The notes: generated by a model not told the origin, from the sequence alone. A stretch of 27,093 nt of DNA from Colimorpha_A sp045540115 (GCA_045540115.1 JAZQGR010000077.1:1-27093), one strand, 5' to 3'. Positions 7,066 to 15,236 are shown, numbered from the stretch's first letter. Made by a program: numbers and translations.

Positions 7066-7092
7066 AAGCCCTTGAAGCGGATTCAAGGGCTT
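7066..7092. terminator. Bidirectional terminator between GNAT and SIS genes
   Basis: An 11-bp perfect stem (AAGCCCTTGAA with TTCAAGGGCTT) with a 5-base loop lies between two convergent genes. The T-rich tail is better on the plus strand; the minus strand has only TTTC. Confidence 0.75.
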
Positions 7093-7106
7093 AAATTATT
7101 TTCGTA

Positions 7107-7751
7107 TTACCAGCCGAACTTTTCGTAATGGGGCTCGATCACGGTCTTGTTATAGTCGTTTCCGCCGGGGAAGTTTGCGCTTTTGAGGATACCGGGGGTG
7201 AAGCCGTCGGCGAGCATTTTTTCAACGCAGACCGAGGTCAGACTCCACACAATGTAGTCCGAAGCGATTCCCGATGCAGCCGCGAAGCGTGCCTCAATGC
7301 CTTCGACCTCAAGCATTGCCTCCGCAGCAGGAGCGCAGTTGTCAAGGGCGAGGGTGACAAATTCGTGCAGCTTCTTTCCCGATTCGTGAACGGGATCGAC
7401 CTGCGTTGCGTATGTCATACTTGTAAGCGCGATTACGGTAACGCCTTTCTGTATTGCCTCCCACGCGAGGTCAACGATTTTCTTCGTTCTGCCCGAGACA
7501 GACGAAACGAAAAGTACGTCGCCCGCTTTAAGCTCGGTGTCTTCCTTATATTCCTTGTAGAAGATCGGGCCGCCTCCGCGGTAGATGAGATCCATTTCGA
7601 TACCGTGGACTATGTGTCCGAGGTAAATCTTGTGTCCGTTTTCAACTGCGGTTGCGACCAGCTCGCCTGCCTTGATGATATTGTCGCGCTGAGTTTTTCG
7701 CACGGTGGTCAGAAGCTCGTCGATTGCCTTATGGTATCTGTCGATCAGCAT
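7107..7751 (-). CDS. SIS domain phosphosugar-binding protein (short paralogue)
   Basis: The 214-residue protein is a single SIS domain, the fold of phosphosugar isomerases, deaminases and etherases. The phosphate-binding serine loop is SSVSGRTK (about 83-90). The C-terminal NFPGGNDYNKTVIEPH aligns with NIDGGDVYNKAVIAEH of the neighbouring SIS protein, so the two are tandem paralogues. It differs in the first loop (YLGHIVHG where the partner has FGCNHAG) and in the central motif (SGKKLHEFVTLALDN against SGKMLHDFADILIDN). It is therefore probably not a simple duplicate but a second subunit or a different activity. AAGGGGAT precedes the ATG. It is the last gene of the kinase-SIS-SIS operon, 15 bases after its partner. 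Confidence 0.85.
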   Translation of the reverse strand: MLIDRYHKAIDELLTTVRKTQRDNIIKAGELVATAVENGHKIYLGHIVHGIEMDLIYRGGGPIFYKEYKEDTELKAGDVLFVSSVSGRTKKIVDLAWEAIQKGVTVIALTSMTYATQVDPVHESGKKLHEFVTLALDNCAPAAEAMLEVEGIEARFAAASGIASDYIVWSLTSVCVEKMLADGFTPGILKSANFPGGNDYNKTVIEPHYEKFGW

Positions 7752-7766
7752 ATTGTTATCCCCTTA

Positions 7767-8507
7767 TCACATATAAAAAATATTGTCCTTGTGCTCAGCT
7801 ATGACCGCCTTGTTATAGACGTCTCCGCCATCGATGTTACCGCTCATAAATACGGGCGGCTTGATGCCTTTTTCCCAAAGGATCTCCGATGCGCGGACTG
7901 TAACGGCGTTAAGTATTGCCGCGCCGATGACGGTTGACGTCGATGCGAGTTTCTGGGCGAAGCCTTCAAGCTCGATCGCCGCGTCGCCGCGGTCGCCGTG
8001 GTTATCTATCAGAATATCGGCAAAATCGTGAAGCATTTTTCCCGACGGGTGACGGGAGGTGACGGTAGTTGCCGTGTTCATATTGGTGACGACGATGACG
8101 GTCATACCTTTTTCGCGTGCGCACTCCGCCATATCGACGGTAACTGCGTTTCTTCCCGAGACCGAATGGATGATGATAACGTCGCCTTCCTTTACGGGCT
8201 CGTTATTCAGAATGATCTTTCCGTAACCGGGGATCCTCTCCATTTCGCTTGTCATCGTCGGCGGAGAGAGCTCAAGCATCATTCCGGGAGCGCGGACAGG
8301 ATTTACCGTTACCATTCCGCCTGTGCGGTAGAAAAGCTCAAGTGTAATGAGTCCCGCGTGATTACAGCCGAAGGCGAAGATCGAGCGTCTCTGCTCGTTT
8401 GCAAGCGCAATTACCTGCGCCGCCTCCTCCATCTTTTCTGCTTCCTTTTCAAAGACTTCAGCCATGATCTCGTTTACACGTTCGTGATACTTATGAATAA
8501 CGCTCAT
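7767..8507 (-). CDS. SIS domain protein, UPF0309-like
   Basis: The 246-residue protein fits the UPF0309 family of SIS proteins. The first loop is FGCNHAG (about 46-52), the phosphosugar serine loop HSVSGRNAV (about 113-121), and the family signature SRHPSGKMLHDF followed by DNHGDRGDAA (about 151-175). The GNIDGGDVYNK motif closes the domain. The family's reaction is not established. SIS folds act on sugar phosphates such as GlcNAc-6-P or MurNAc-6-P. Here it lies directly behind a BadF-type amino-sugar kinase, which would supply a 6-phosphosugar, so an isomerase, deaminase or lyase step on that product is a reasonable inference. AAAGGGG precedes ATG 8507, 15 bases after the kinase stop. Confidence 0.88.
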   Translation of the reverse strand: MSVIHKYHERVNEIMAEVFEKEAEKMEEAAQVIALANEQRRSIFAFGCNHAGLITLELFYRTGGMVTVNPVRAPGMMLELSPPTMTSEMERIPGYGKIILNNEPVKEGDVIIIHSVSGRNAVTVDMAECAREKGMTVIVVTNMNTATTVTSRHPSGKMLHDFADILIDNHGDRGDAAIELEGFAQKLASTSTVIGAAILNAVTVRASEILWEKGIKPPVFMSGNIDGGDVYNKAVIAEHKDNIFYM

Positions 8508-8522
8508 TTTCGTTCCCCTTTC

Positions 8523-9500
8523 TTATTTGTATAAAAAAGCCTTAAACCCTTCGATAAAAGGCTCGCGGATCTCCTCGGTCGAAAGCCCGTCACGCCAACA
8601 TCGCAAAACGGCACAACCGACGACAGGCTCAAAGAGCGGCTTTCCGAGTTTTATCTCGGGGTATTTTGCCGTGAGCATTTGCCTGTAATGCTCAAACATT
8701 CCCTCGTAGCCCTTCCATGCGCCGCCCATTATAATGACATTTCCGTTCCATTCCTCACGGTATTTCTCAATAATCGCTCGGGTGAGCCGGAAAAGCTCGA
8801 CCGCAGCGTGCTCGTAGATCTTTACGGCGACTTCATCGCCCGCCTTTGCCGCTTCAGAGCAGAGAATCGCGACGGACGCGACCTCATGGCGCGTATCGGG
8901 GTTATTTGCCAAACGGTAGATCATATCCGAAAGCCGCGTAAGCCCCCATTTTTTCATTACCATATCGTAAAGGACGGTCTTTTGCCTTCTGCCGTCGTGC
9001 GAGTATATAGCTGCCTTCAGCGTATTAAGACCGATGTCATATCCGCTTCCCTCGTCACCGAGAAGCGGTCCCCATCCGCCGACACTCGATACTACCCTTC
9101 CGTCCCTGACGAAAAAAGCGTCTGATCCGGTGCCTGACAGCGCTATGACACAGTCGCGTTGAAATGAAGCGGCAGCACCTATATCGGGCTCGTGATAATA
9201 GTGCGTTTGCTTAACGGACGCTTTTTTTCTGAGTGCATCCTCAATAATGCGTTTCGGATCCTCGCTGACAAGACAAAGGTCTGCCGCGTCAATTTCGGTT
9301 ATCGGCTCATGCGTGCCGTCGCCAAGCAAGAGCTCGTCTACCAAGCGATTTATATTTTCTCTTACCGCTTCAAAGGGCTTGTAGATCGTATTAACGCCCG
9401 TTGTCTTGGCGGCGCGGATCACTCGGAGATCGTCGTCGTATAAGATCGCTTGAAGCTTGCTTCCGCCTCCGTCGGCGGCAAGATAATATTTTTTCGGCAT
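8523..9500 (-). CDS. BadF/BadG/BcrA/BcrD-type ATPase, N-acetylglucosamine kinase-like
   Basis: The 325-residue sugar kinase of the ASKHA fold has AADGGGSK at 8-15 (phosphate 1), LSGTGSDAF (about 114-122, phosphate 2), GGWGPLLGDEGSG (typical of the GlcNAc kinase branch, about 131-143) and GGAWKG (about 261-266, adenosine). It should phosphorylate N-acetylglucosamine or a similar N-acetyl sugar with ATP. I place the start at ATG 9500, not the longer frame from 9626, because GAGGG lies 9 bases upstream, the promoter -10 box ends at 9541, and the fold starts at MPKKYYLA. It heads an operon with two SIS proteins, giving a kinase plus phosphosugar-processing unit. MurNAc or another amino sugar is an alternative substrate. 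Confidence 0.88.
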   Translation of the reverse strand: MPKKYYLAADGGGSKLQAILYDDDLRVIRAAKTTGVNTIYKPFEAVRENINRLVDELLLGDGTHEPITEIDAADLCLVSEDPKRIIEDALRKKASVKQTHYYHEPDIGAAASFQRDCVIALSGTGSDAFFVRDGRVVSSVGGWGPLLGDEGSGYDIGLNTLKAAIYSHDGRRQKTVLYDMVMKKWGLTRLSDMIYRLANNPDTRHEVASVAILCSEAAKAGDEVAVKIYEHAAVELFRLTRAIIEKYREEWNGNVIIMGGAWKGYEGMFEHYRQMLTAKYPEIKLGKPLFEPVVGCAVLRCWRDGLSTEEIREPFIEGFKAFLYK

Positions 9501-9540
9501 AGTAAAATCCCTCAATACTACGGTTTGAAAGCTTAGCTTC

Positions 9541-9568
9541 ATTTTATCATTACGGCTACTTTTGTCAA
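9541..9568 (-). promoter_or_regulatory. Promoter of the kinase-SIS-SIS operon
   Basis: On the minus strand perfect TTGACA (9563-9568) and TAAAAT (9541-9546) are separated by 16 bases, 40 bases upstream of the kinase start codon. This position argues against the longer kinase ORF, which would begin upstream of the promoter. Confidence 0.8.
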
Positions 9569-9612
9569 GAGGTTTTGCAAAAAAACGCACTAATTTCACA
9601 TCAGACGGATAA

Positions 9613-9640
9613 AAGCCCTTGAGCATTATCTCAAGGGCTT
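9613..9640 (-). terminator. Terminator of the fucosidase gene
   Basis: An 11-bp stem (AAGCCCTTGAG with CTCAAGGGCTT) and 6-base loop are followed on the minus strand by TT, three bases after the fucosidase stop codon. It separates the fucosidase transcript from the kinase promoter. Confidence 0.8.
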
Positions 9641-9643
9641 CCG

Positions 9644-10957
9644 TTATTTAAGAAACAGTTCGATTACGGGGACGGTGACGTCGGGCTTGATTGCGGGGAG
9701 CGTGAGAAAGAGGAGATCGTCACCCTTTGAGAGTCCGTCGCTGATATGCACGGGCTTGCCCTCGCACATCTGAAGCTCGCTTCCGTCGTGCAGGAACTGC
9801 GCGTAGGCGACCTTGCCCGCGTATCCGTGCATTTCAAGGAATCCGTAAGGGTATTCCATAAGGTGAACGTAAAGGCGTTTTCCGTCACTGCTCTGCGTCA
9901 GGCGGCAGCCGCGAGGCGCAGTGAACTGGGGCTCTGCCATCGTGCAGTTGTAGATCGAGCGGCTATTATATTTCATCCATTTCGCGTAGACGTCAAGTGC
10001 CTTTTCTGCGCGGCTGTCAAAATATCCGCGCGAGGTCGGTCCGACGTTCATAAGCAGGTTTCCGCCGAGCGAAACGGAGTTGATAAGCAGATCGATAAGC
10101 ATTCGCTCGGATTTCCACGTCTGCTCGTCGCGGTAATAGCCCCAAGAGCCCGAGAAGGTATGGCAAGCCTCCCAGACGACCTTCTCGCCCGTTTCGGCGT
10201 GCGTCAGCCATTTTTCTATCTGATACTGCTCGGGAGTCCAGATGTCCTGATCGATGCCTGCGCGGTTATTGATTATGATGCCGGGCTGAAGTGTGCGGGC
10301 GATCTCGATCAGCTTCTCGGATTCCCATACCTCCTTGCTCTTGCCCTTGCGAATGGCTTCGGGGAAGCTCGGATCGTCGGGATAGGAGAAATCGAACCAA
10401 AGAATATCGATCTTGCCGTAATTCGTCATCAGCTCGGTCACCTGATCGCGCATATACTGCGCGTAGCGCTTGAGGTCGCGCCCCTTGTTCAGCTCGTCTA
10501 CGTTCGGCTCATCGCGGCGCGGATGGTAATAATCTATCGTGAAATCGGGATGATGCCAGTCGAGAAGCGAATAATAGAAGCCGACGCGGAGCCCTTCGGC
10601 GCGGAATGCCTCGACGAATTCCTTGACAAGGTCTCTGCCTGCCTTTGTATTTGTGCATTTATAATCGGTATACTGCGAATCGAACATACAGAAGCCCTCG
10701 TGATGCTTCGTCGTCAGGATCGCGTACTTCATGCCTGCCGCCTTTGCCTTTTTTGCCCACTCGCGGGCGTCGTAAAGGTCGGGATCAAAATACTCAAAAT
10801 ACTTTTCGTACTGCGCCTCGGAAAGCTTTTCGTAGTTCTTCACCCATTCGTGACGGGCGGGCATCGAATAAAGCCCCCAGTGAATGAACATTCCGAAGCG
10901 GTCGGCGGTGAACCAGGACGTGTCACCCGGCGATCTTCTTGTAACAAAAGATGACAT
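9644..10957 (-). CDS. Alpha-L-fucosidase, glycoside hydrolase family 29
   Basis: This 437-residue GH29 enzyme should remove terminal alpha-L-fucose from oligosaccharides by a retaining mechanism. Signatures in order are FGMFIHWGLYS (21-31), LTTKHHEGF (81-89), WHHPDF (134-139) and the nucleophile region ILWFDF with Asp189. The C-terminal part (about 330-437) is a small beta domain. There is no signal peptide or anchor, so it works in the cytoplasm on imported oligosaccharides, unlike many secreted GH29 enzymes. GGGAGA lies upstream of ATG 10957. It diverges from an AraC regulator and is terminated alone. The general acid/base residue is not conserved in GH29 and I cannot assign it by eye. Confidence 0.94.
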   Translation of the reverse strand: MSSFVTRRSPGDTSWFTADRFGMFIHWGLYSMPARHEWVKNYEKLSEAQYEKYFEYFDPDLYDAREWAKKAKAAGMKYAILTTKHHEGFCMFDSQYTDYKCTNTKAGRDLVKEFVEAFRAEGLRVGFYYSLLDWHHPDFTIDYYHPRRDEPNVDELNKGRDLKRYAQYMRDQVTELMTNYGKIDILWFDFSYPDDPSFPEAIRKGKSKEVWESEKLIEIARTLQPGIIINNRAGIDQDIWTPEQYQIEKWLTHAETGEKVVWEACHTFSGSWGYYRDEQTWKSERMLIDLLINSVSLGGNLLMNVGPTSRGYFDSRAEKALDVYAKWMKYNSRSIYNCTMAEPQFTAPRGCRLTQSSDGKRLYVHLMEYPYGFLEMHGYAGKVAYAQFLHDGSELQMCEGKPVHISDGLSKGDDLLFLTLPAIKPDVTVPVIELFLK

Positions 10958-10975
10958 ATAACTTTTTCTCCCTTA

Positions 10976-11007
10976 TTGACATATATGTGTTTTTGTGATA
11001 ATATGTC
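10976..11007 (+). promoter_or_regulatory. Promoter of the second AraC gene with embedded inverted repeat
   Basis: Perfect TTGACA (10976-10981) and TAATAT (10999-11004) have a 17-base spacer. The exact inverted repeat GACATAT (10978-10984) and ATATGTC (11001-11007) straddles both boxes. A third GACATAT is at 10953-10959, over the fucosidase start codon. The placement suggests a regulator site controlling both divergent genes. Confidence 0.7.
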
Positions 11008-11022
11008 TACACTACTGTTGAT

Positions 11023-11050
11023 ATTATAGCATATAACGGGTGTTTTTCCA
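11023..11050 (-). promoter_or_regulatory. Probable promoter of the fucosidase gene
   Basis: On the minus strand TATAAT (11023-11028) is preceded by TGC, an extended -10 (TGn) element. A weak TGGAAA is 16 bases further upstream (11045-11050). A poor -35 box with an extended -10 fits an activator-dependent promoter, in keeping with the divergent AraC gene. Confidence 0.55.
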
Positions 11051-11070
11051 TGCATTTTTGAACTGCAAAC

Positions 11071-11892
11071 ATGGATATTTCGACAAAACGGGGGTTCGGT
11101 GTGGATATAGAGATAAATCGGAAATTTGATGAAAAAAGGCTCACCTGTACCGTTGCGCACAGCGGAATCGTCACGACTGACAAAACGTGGTATCAGAGCC
11201 CGATATACGGCGCGTTTTCGCGGCTGTATTTTGTTACAAACGGAAGCGGTATGATCGTTTCGGACAAGGAATCGATGGTCCTTCAGCCGGGCTACGTTTA
11301 CCTTGCGCCGTGCGGTATACCCTGCGGCTTTCACGGAACGCCGTCGGTCAGCAAGCTGTTTTTTCACGTTCAGGTCACATCCTCTGAGAAAACGGGAGAC
11401 CTTTTCTCGGAATTCGGGCATTTTCAATGCCTGCCGTACAGGGTGAAGGACACGGAAACCCTGATGTCCTACTATCGCTCCGACGATCCTCGCGAGCAGC
11501 TTTTGCTTCACGCCGAGATCGAGGCGACGGTTGGCAGATTTTTGCTCAGCCGAGGACAGATGAGATCATATTCGTCGACCGTAAATGCGGTGATCGATTA
11601 TATACGCTCGCATCTTTGCGCAAGCTTGACGGTTGAGGAGATCGCGGGAGCGGTATTTTGCTCGAGAAGCAAGCTGTCGTCGATCTTCAAAAACGAGGTC
11701 GGGCAGACCGTCGCTCGCTATATTGAGGATCTCCTTATGAACGAGGCGCAAACGATGCTCCTATACAGCGATAAAACGGTAAGCGAGATCGCAAGAGCGC
11801 TCGGCTATTGCGACGCGTTCTATTTTTCGCGTCGTTTCAGACACAGATTTGATATTTCCCCAAGGGAATACAGAAAACAGCACACTTTATGA
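11071..11892 (+). CDS. AraC family transcriptional regulator
   Basis: The 273-residue regulator has an N-terminal cupin-like sensor (about 45-110, including LQPGYVYLAPCGIPCG) and a C-terminal AraC double helix-turn-helix (about 172-270): LTVEEIAGAVFCSRSKLSSIFK, then AARALGY-like IARALGYCDAFYFSRRF with the ending SPREYRKQ. The start is uncertain. ATG 11071 has no clear Shine-Dalgarno site; a GTG at 11101 lies behind a G-run and would shorten the protein by 10 residues. It is divergent from the GH29 fucosidase, which it probably controls, and is followed 20 bases later by the deacetylase-like gene, likely in the same transcript. Confidence 0.88.
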   Translation: MDISTKRGFGVDIEINRKFDEKRLTCTVAHSGIVTTDKTWYQSPIYGAFSRLYFVTNGSGMIVSDKESMVLQPGYVYLAPCGIPCGFHGTPSVSKLFFHVQVTSSEKTGDLFSEFGHFQCLPYRVKDTETLMSYYRSDDPREQLLLHAEIEATVGRFLLSRGQMRSYSSTVNAVIDYIRSHLCASLTVEEIAGAVFCSRSKLSSIFKNEVGQTVARYIEDLLMNEAQTMLLYSDKTVSEIARALGYCDAFYFSRRFRHRFDISPREYRKQHTL

Positions 11893-11912
11893 TTTAATGC
11901 GAGGTTAAAAAA

Positions 11913-13049
11913 ATGAATTCTATTTGTTTTGTCGGGCTTATAGACGGCGATTGCGTGAACGAGCGCGACGGCGCAAAGATCGAAAACGGAATTAAGATTC
12001 CGATCACACTCAAGGCACCGAGCGGCTGTGAAATTACCCTGAACGGTAAGATGATGAAGGAAAATAACGGCGTATATACCGAGGAGATCGAGCTTTACGG
12101 CTACCGAAATACCGTTGTTGCCGAAAACAAGACGAGCGGAGAAAGCGCGGCTCTGCGCCTCTTTTACTTAAAGGACGCGGTCGGAAAATTCCGCTTTTCC
12201 TCCGATGACAATATAATTTTCCTGTATGATATAAACGAGCACAAGGACGAGTACAAGTCGATATTCGATAACCCGTATCTCGCCATATACAAAAAGGCGC
12301 ACGATAAATACGGCGCGAAGGTGCATCTTAATCTGTTCTACGCATTTGACGAGAGAGCGAGAAAAGAGTTTTCGAGTCCGCGCCCGTATTTTGATCTGTC
12401 AATGATGACGGACAAATTCAAGGACGAGTTTGAAGCAAACTCCGATTGGCTGAAGCTTGCATTCCACGCTTATTCGGAATTTCCCGATAAGCCGTACGTG
12501 AACGCGACGCCCGAGAAGATGCTTGACGACTGCATAAGAGTTCACCGCGAGATCATCCGCTTCGCGGGAAAAAGCTCGATCAGCAATTCGACGACGACGC
12601 ATTGGGGGAGCGGCAACCGCGAGTGCATAAGGGCTCTGCGATCGCTCGGCTACACCTCGTTTACGGGATATTTTGAAATAGTGGACGGCGAGGGACTTGT
12701 TTCCTACTATCAGCCGCTTGATATATGTGAACACATAGGCGAGCGTGATTTCTTTTGCGAGACCGACGAGGATATAATCTTCGGTCGTATCGACCGTGTG
12801 ACGAACATCGGAACGCTCGACAGCGTTATGGAGGACCTGAAATCGGTAATCAATAACCCGCACCGCGGCGGATTTGTATCGGTAATGATACACGAGCAGT
12901 ATTTTTACAGCGATTATTCGGCGTATCTTCCCGATTTTGAGGCGCGGATACTTGAGCCCTGCCGTGTTCTCTGCGAAAACGGCTATGTGGGCGCACATAT
13001 TACCGACGTAACCCGCGAGCCCGATCTTAAAGACAACAAAAGATTTTAA
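11913..13049 (+). CDS. Hypothetical carbohydrate-active protein, polysaccharide deacetylase-like
   Basis: The 378-residue soluble protein has no signal peptide. Residues about 20-86 read as a small beta-rich domain. The main domain from about 92 begins FRFSSDDN with Asp98 and Asp99, where NodB-type polysaccharide deacetylases have their TFDD metal site. It has HLNLFY (His138) and LAFHAYSEF (His185), which could supply the metal histidines, and ends in MIHEQYF (around residue 330) followed by a final barrel strand. These features suggest a divergent deacetylase-superfamily barrel, but I cannot recognise the exact family and the canonical H-x3-H motif is not clear. GAGG precedes the ATG. Its place behind an AraC regulator and opposite a fucosidase suggests a role in processing N-acetylated or fucosylated sugars. 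Confidence 0.6.
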   Translation: MNSICFVGLIDGDCVNERDGAKIENGIKIPITLKAPSGCEITLNGKMMKENNGVYTEEIELYGYRNTVVAENKTSGESAALRLFYLKDAVGKFRFSSDDNIIFLYDINEHKDEYKSIFDNPYLAIYKKAHDKYGAKVHLNLFYAFDERARKEFSSPRPYFDLSMMTDKFKDEFEANSDWLKLAFHAYSEFPDKPYVNATPEKMLDDCIRVHREIIRFAGKSSISNSTTTHWGSGNRECIRALRSLGYTSFTGYFEIVDGEGLVSYYQPLDICEHIGERDFFCETDEDIIFGRIDRVTNIGTLDSVMEDLKSVINNPHRGGFVSVMIHEQYFYSDYSAYLPDFEARILEPCRVLCENGYVGAHITDVTREPDLKDNKRF

Positions 13050-13082
13050 AATAAAAGCAGAGGCATCGCCTCTGCTTTTATT
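13050..13082. terminator. Strong bidirectional terminator
   Basis: A 15-bp perfect stem (AATAAAAGCAGAGGC with its complement) with a 3-base loop lies between the stops of two convergent genes. A/T runs on both sides give a U-tail on each strand. Confidence 0.9.
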
Positions 13083-13083
13083 T

Positions 13084-15090
13084 TTATTCAATAATCAGCG
13101 TTACGCAAGACATCATCGGAAGCTTGGTATTGACCGTGAGCTTTCCGTTTTCGAGCGTGAAGGGAACCTCTCTTGTGATTCCGTCGTGGCAGATCTCGGA
13201 GACCTTACTTACGTTCAGTCCCTTGGTGTCGAGGACAATATTGTCAAATTCGTCGAGCAAGGCGTTCGTGACCATAACGTGAGTCCGGTTTTCCTCGGCG
13301 TAGACGTAAGGGTAAAGACCAACGCTTTCACTTACCGCAACCTTTTCGGTGTGCTTGAGAACAAATTCGTTTATTAGTGTGCGGCGAAGCTCGCAGAACT
13401 GGTTATCGTGCTTGTTTTCGACCATATAGGGAACAAGGAGGAAATTCTTGCCCTCGGCAAAGCCGTTTGCGGTGATCTCTCCGCTTGCGGAATATACCTT
13501 AGTCAGCACCTTTACGCCTGAATCTGCGCTGAAGGATGCGTCGAAATAGCGTCCCATATCGCCTCTTATGCTGGAGCGGTATCCGTTTATGCCGAGGATC
13601 TTGCGGTTTTCGGCAAGCATCTCGTAGGCGTACGTGGGATTTTCAAGCGGGATCTCGCGTATGTTCTCAAGCCCAATAAGACCGTTAAGACCGCGCTGAC
13701 AAAGAACCGACGCGACCGAGCCGTCGAGAATGACTGCGTTATTCTTGAAAATATCGGTCAGCTCCTCGTCCGTAAAGCAATGGACGCTGTCGGCGCAGAG
13801 GAGTACCGTTTCGCCATTATACTTGCGCTCGCTTGAATATCTGAAGGAGGTACCGAGCGAGGCGATATATGCGCCTGCCTTGAAGGTCGCGGTCGTAAGA
13901 TCCCAAATGCTGCGCTTGATATCAAGATTGTAGCAGACGTCCTCGAATACGGGAACGGTTACGCCCGCAAGGGAGGAGAAGCGAATATTTCTGTCTCTTA
14001 CCGCGTTAAGATAGGGATCGAGCCTTTTGACCTCGGCGCCGTAGCCGAGCTTCTCCATAGCTCCGTTTCCGCAGAAGCCGTTTATGCTGTACGTCATTCC
14101 GTCGAGAATAAGCGGGAGCGAGCCCTCAATGTGGAAGCGGAGGAATCTCGGGCTCTTGCGCATCATGTTCGGCGTTCCGTTTTCGACCTCCGGCCAGATC
14201 TTTGTATCGTCGCCCGAAAGGTGTCTTATTCCCATACTTACACGGTTGAAATTGTAGATATAATCCTTGCCCGAGCATTCGAGATACGCGGGAAGATGGA
14301 TTCTGTTAAGCTTGTCACCGCCCTGTGCGATCGCATCGAGGAGGCTGTTCCAGTCTCTTGCCTCCATGCAATGGTTTTCGGGGGCGGACGTCATGATTCC
14401 GATCTCGGTCTTGGGAGAGCCCGCCTTGATAGCCTTTGCTATGCGCTGGGCAAGGTCGACTATGCTCTTTCTTTCGGTATCGAGCCAGACCTTTCTCTCG
14501 GGTGTGAGCTTGCCGGGGGCAAACGCGTACTTGACGAACTCCTCGCGCGTGTAGGAAGTTCCGAGAATGCTGTTGAAAAGCTCAATGTGCTTTTCGCAGA
14601 AGCATCCGCCGAAGGAAAGCGGCGCGTGGTTGTGGTAACGGAAATCGTCCTCTATCCAGAAGTAATCGGGCTCGAGCTCGCTTACAAGATAGCTTGCATA
14701 GTCACAGAAATAATCCTGCCATTCGGTATCGATCGGACAAGCGACGAGCTCGTCGCGCAGACCGTTATGGTCGACCATCGTCGTGAAATTCTGTCCCGGC
14801 TTGAGCTTTCTTCCTCTTGCGAGGTGTCCCATTTCAATCCAGTTGTTAACGCTCACGCAAATACCTGCGTCAAGAAGCGCCTGTCTTACTTCCTTGAGCT
14901 TTTCAACCCAGAGCTTTGCCTCCTCGATCGTGATGTGACCGAAATTAAACTCCTCGGCGTTTATCATAAGCATAACGTCGTTGAATCCGAACTTATGACA
15001 GAAGTCGATAAGGACCTCGGTTCTTTCGCCGATAAGACTGTCGGGGAAGAGCTGGATCCTGAGCGAATGAACGAATTTTTCCTTTTTCAT
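13084..15090 (-). CDS. Putative glycoside hydrolase, TIM-barrel plus C-terminal domains, family not recognised
   Basis: A 668-residue soluble protein without signal peptide. Residues about 1-360 look like a (beta/alpha)8 barrel. The segment YFWIEDDF holds Glu147, Asp148 and Asp149, and is followed by GGCFCEKH (Cys163, Cys165, His168), which may bind a metal. KIWPEVEN holds Glu301 and Glu303. An acid at each strand end fits the clan-A acid/base and nucleophile pair. After that comes a Rossmann-like or beta-galactosidase trimerisation-like segment (about 400-580), then a beta domain to 668. The layout recalls GH42-type enzymes, but the motifs are not standard. GAGG precedes the ATG and a strong promoter lies upstream. 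It is convergent with the deacetylase-like gene and near the fucosidase, so an oligosaccharide substrate is likely. Confidence 0.7.
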   Translation of the reverse strand: MKKEKFVHSLRIQLFPDSLIGERTEVLIDFCHKFGFNDVMLMINAEEFNFGHITIEEAKLWVEKLKEVRQALLDAGICVSVNNWIEMGHLARGRKLKPGQNFTTMVDHNGLRDELVACPIDTEWQDYFCDYASYLVSELEPDYFWIEDDFRYHNHAPLSFGGCFCEKHIELFNSILGTSYTREEFVKYAFAPGKLTPERKVWLDTERKSIVDLAQRIAKAIKAGSPKTEIGIMTSAPENHCMEARDWNSLLDAIAQGGDKLNRIHLPAYLECSGKDYIYNFNRVSMGIRHLSGDDTKIWPEVENGTPNMMRKSPRFLRFHIEGSLPLILDGMTYSINGFCGNGAMEKLGYGAEVKRLDPYLNAVRDRNIRFSSLAGVTVPVFEDVCYNLDIKRSIWDLTTATFKAGAYIASLGTSFRYSSERKYNGETVLLCADSVHCFTDEELTDIFKNNAVILDGSVASVLCQRGLNGLIGLENIREIPLENPTYAYEMLAENRKILGINGYRSSIRGDMGRYFDASFSADSGVKVLTKVYSASGEITANGFAEGKNFLLVPYMVENKHDNQFCELRRTLINEFVLKHTEKVAVSESVGLYPYVYAEENRTHVMVTNALLDEFDNIVLDTKGLNVSKVSEICHDGITREVPFTLENGKLTVNTKLPMMSCVTLIIE

Positions 15091-15126
15091 ATCAGTACCT
15101 CTTTCATTTTTTTCGAGTGTAAGATG

Positions 15127-15155
15127 ATTATATCATAGATAGGTCGGCAAATCAA
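15127..15155 (-). promoter_or_regulatory. Promoter of the 668-residue putative glycosidase
   Basis: On the minus strand TTGATT (15150-15155) and a perfect TATAAT (15127-15132) have a 17-base spacer, 36 bases before the start codon. Confidence 0.8.
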
Positions 15156-15173
15156 GATTTATATCGGAACGTA

Positions 15174-15202
15174 TTGAAAAAAATGTGGTTTTGATGTATA
15201 AT
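15174..15202 (+). promoter_or_regulatory. Promoter of the flavin reductase-like gene
   Basis: TTGAAA (15174-15179) and a perfect TATAAT (15197-15202) with a 17-base spacer, 34 bases before the ATG chosen at 15237. It diverges from the glycosidase promoter. Confidence 0.8.
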
Positions 15203-15236
15203 GACATCACAGAATATAAAGAAAGAGGATAGAAAA

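Noticed and set aside
7128..7937. A 269-codon plus-strand frame across both SIS genes
   Set aside because: It spans the junction of two clear minus-strand genes and lacks domain features.
9746..10954. A 402-codon open frame antisense to the fucosidase
   Set aside because: It mirrors the GH29 gene exactly, has no Shine-Dalgarno site or domain, and results from the codon bias of the real gene.
14131..15138. A 335-codon plus-strand frame over the putative glycosidase
   Set aside because: Shadow of the real minus-strand gene with no start signals; it also runs across that gene's promoter.
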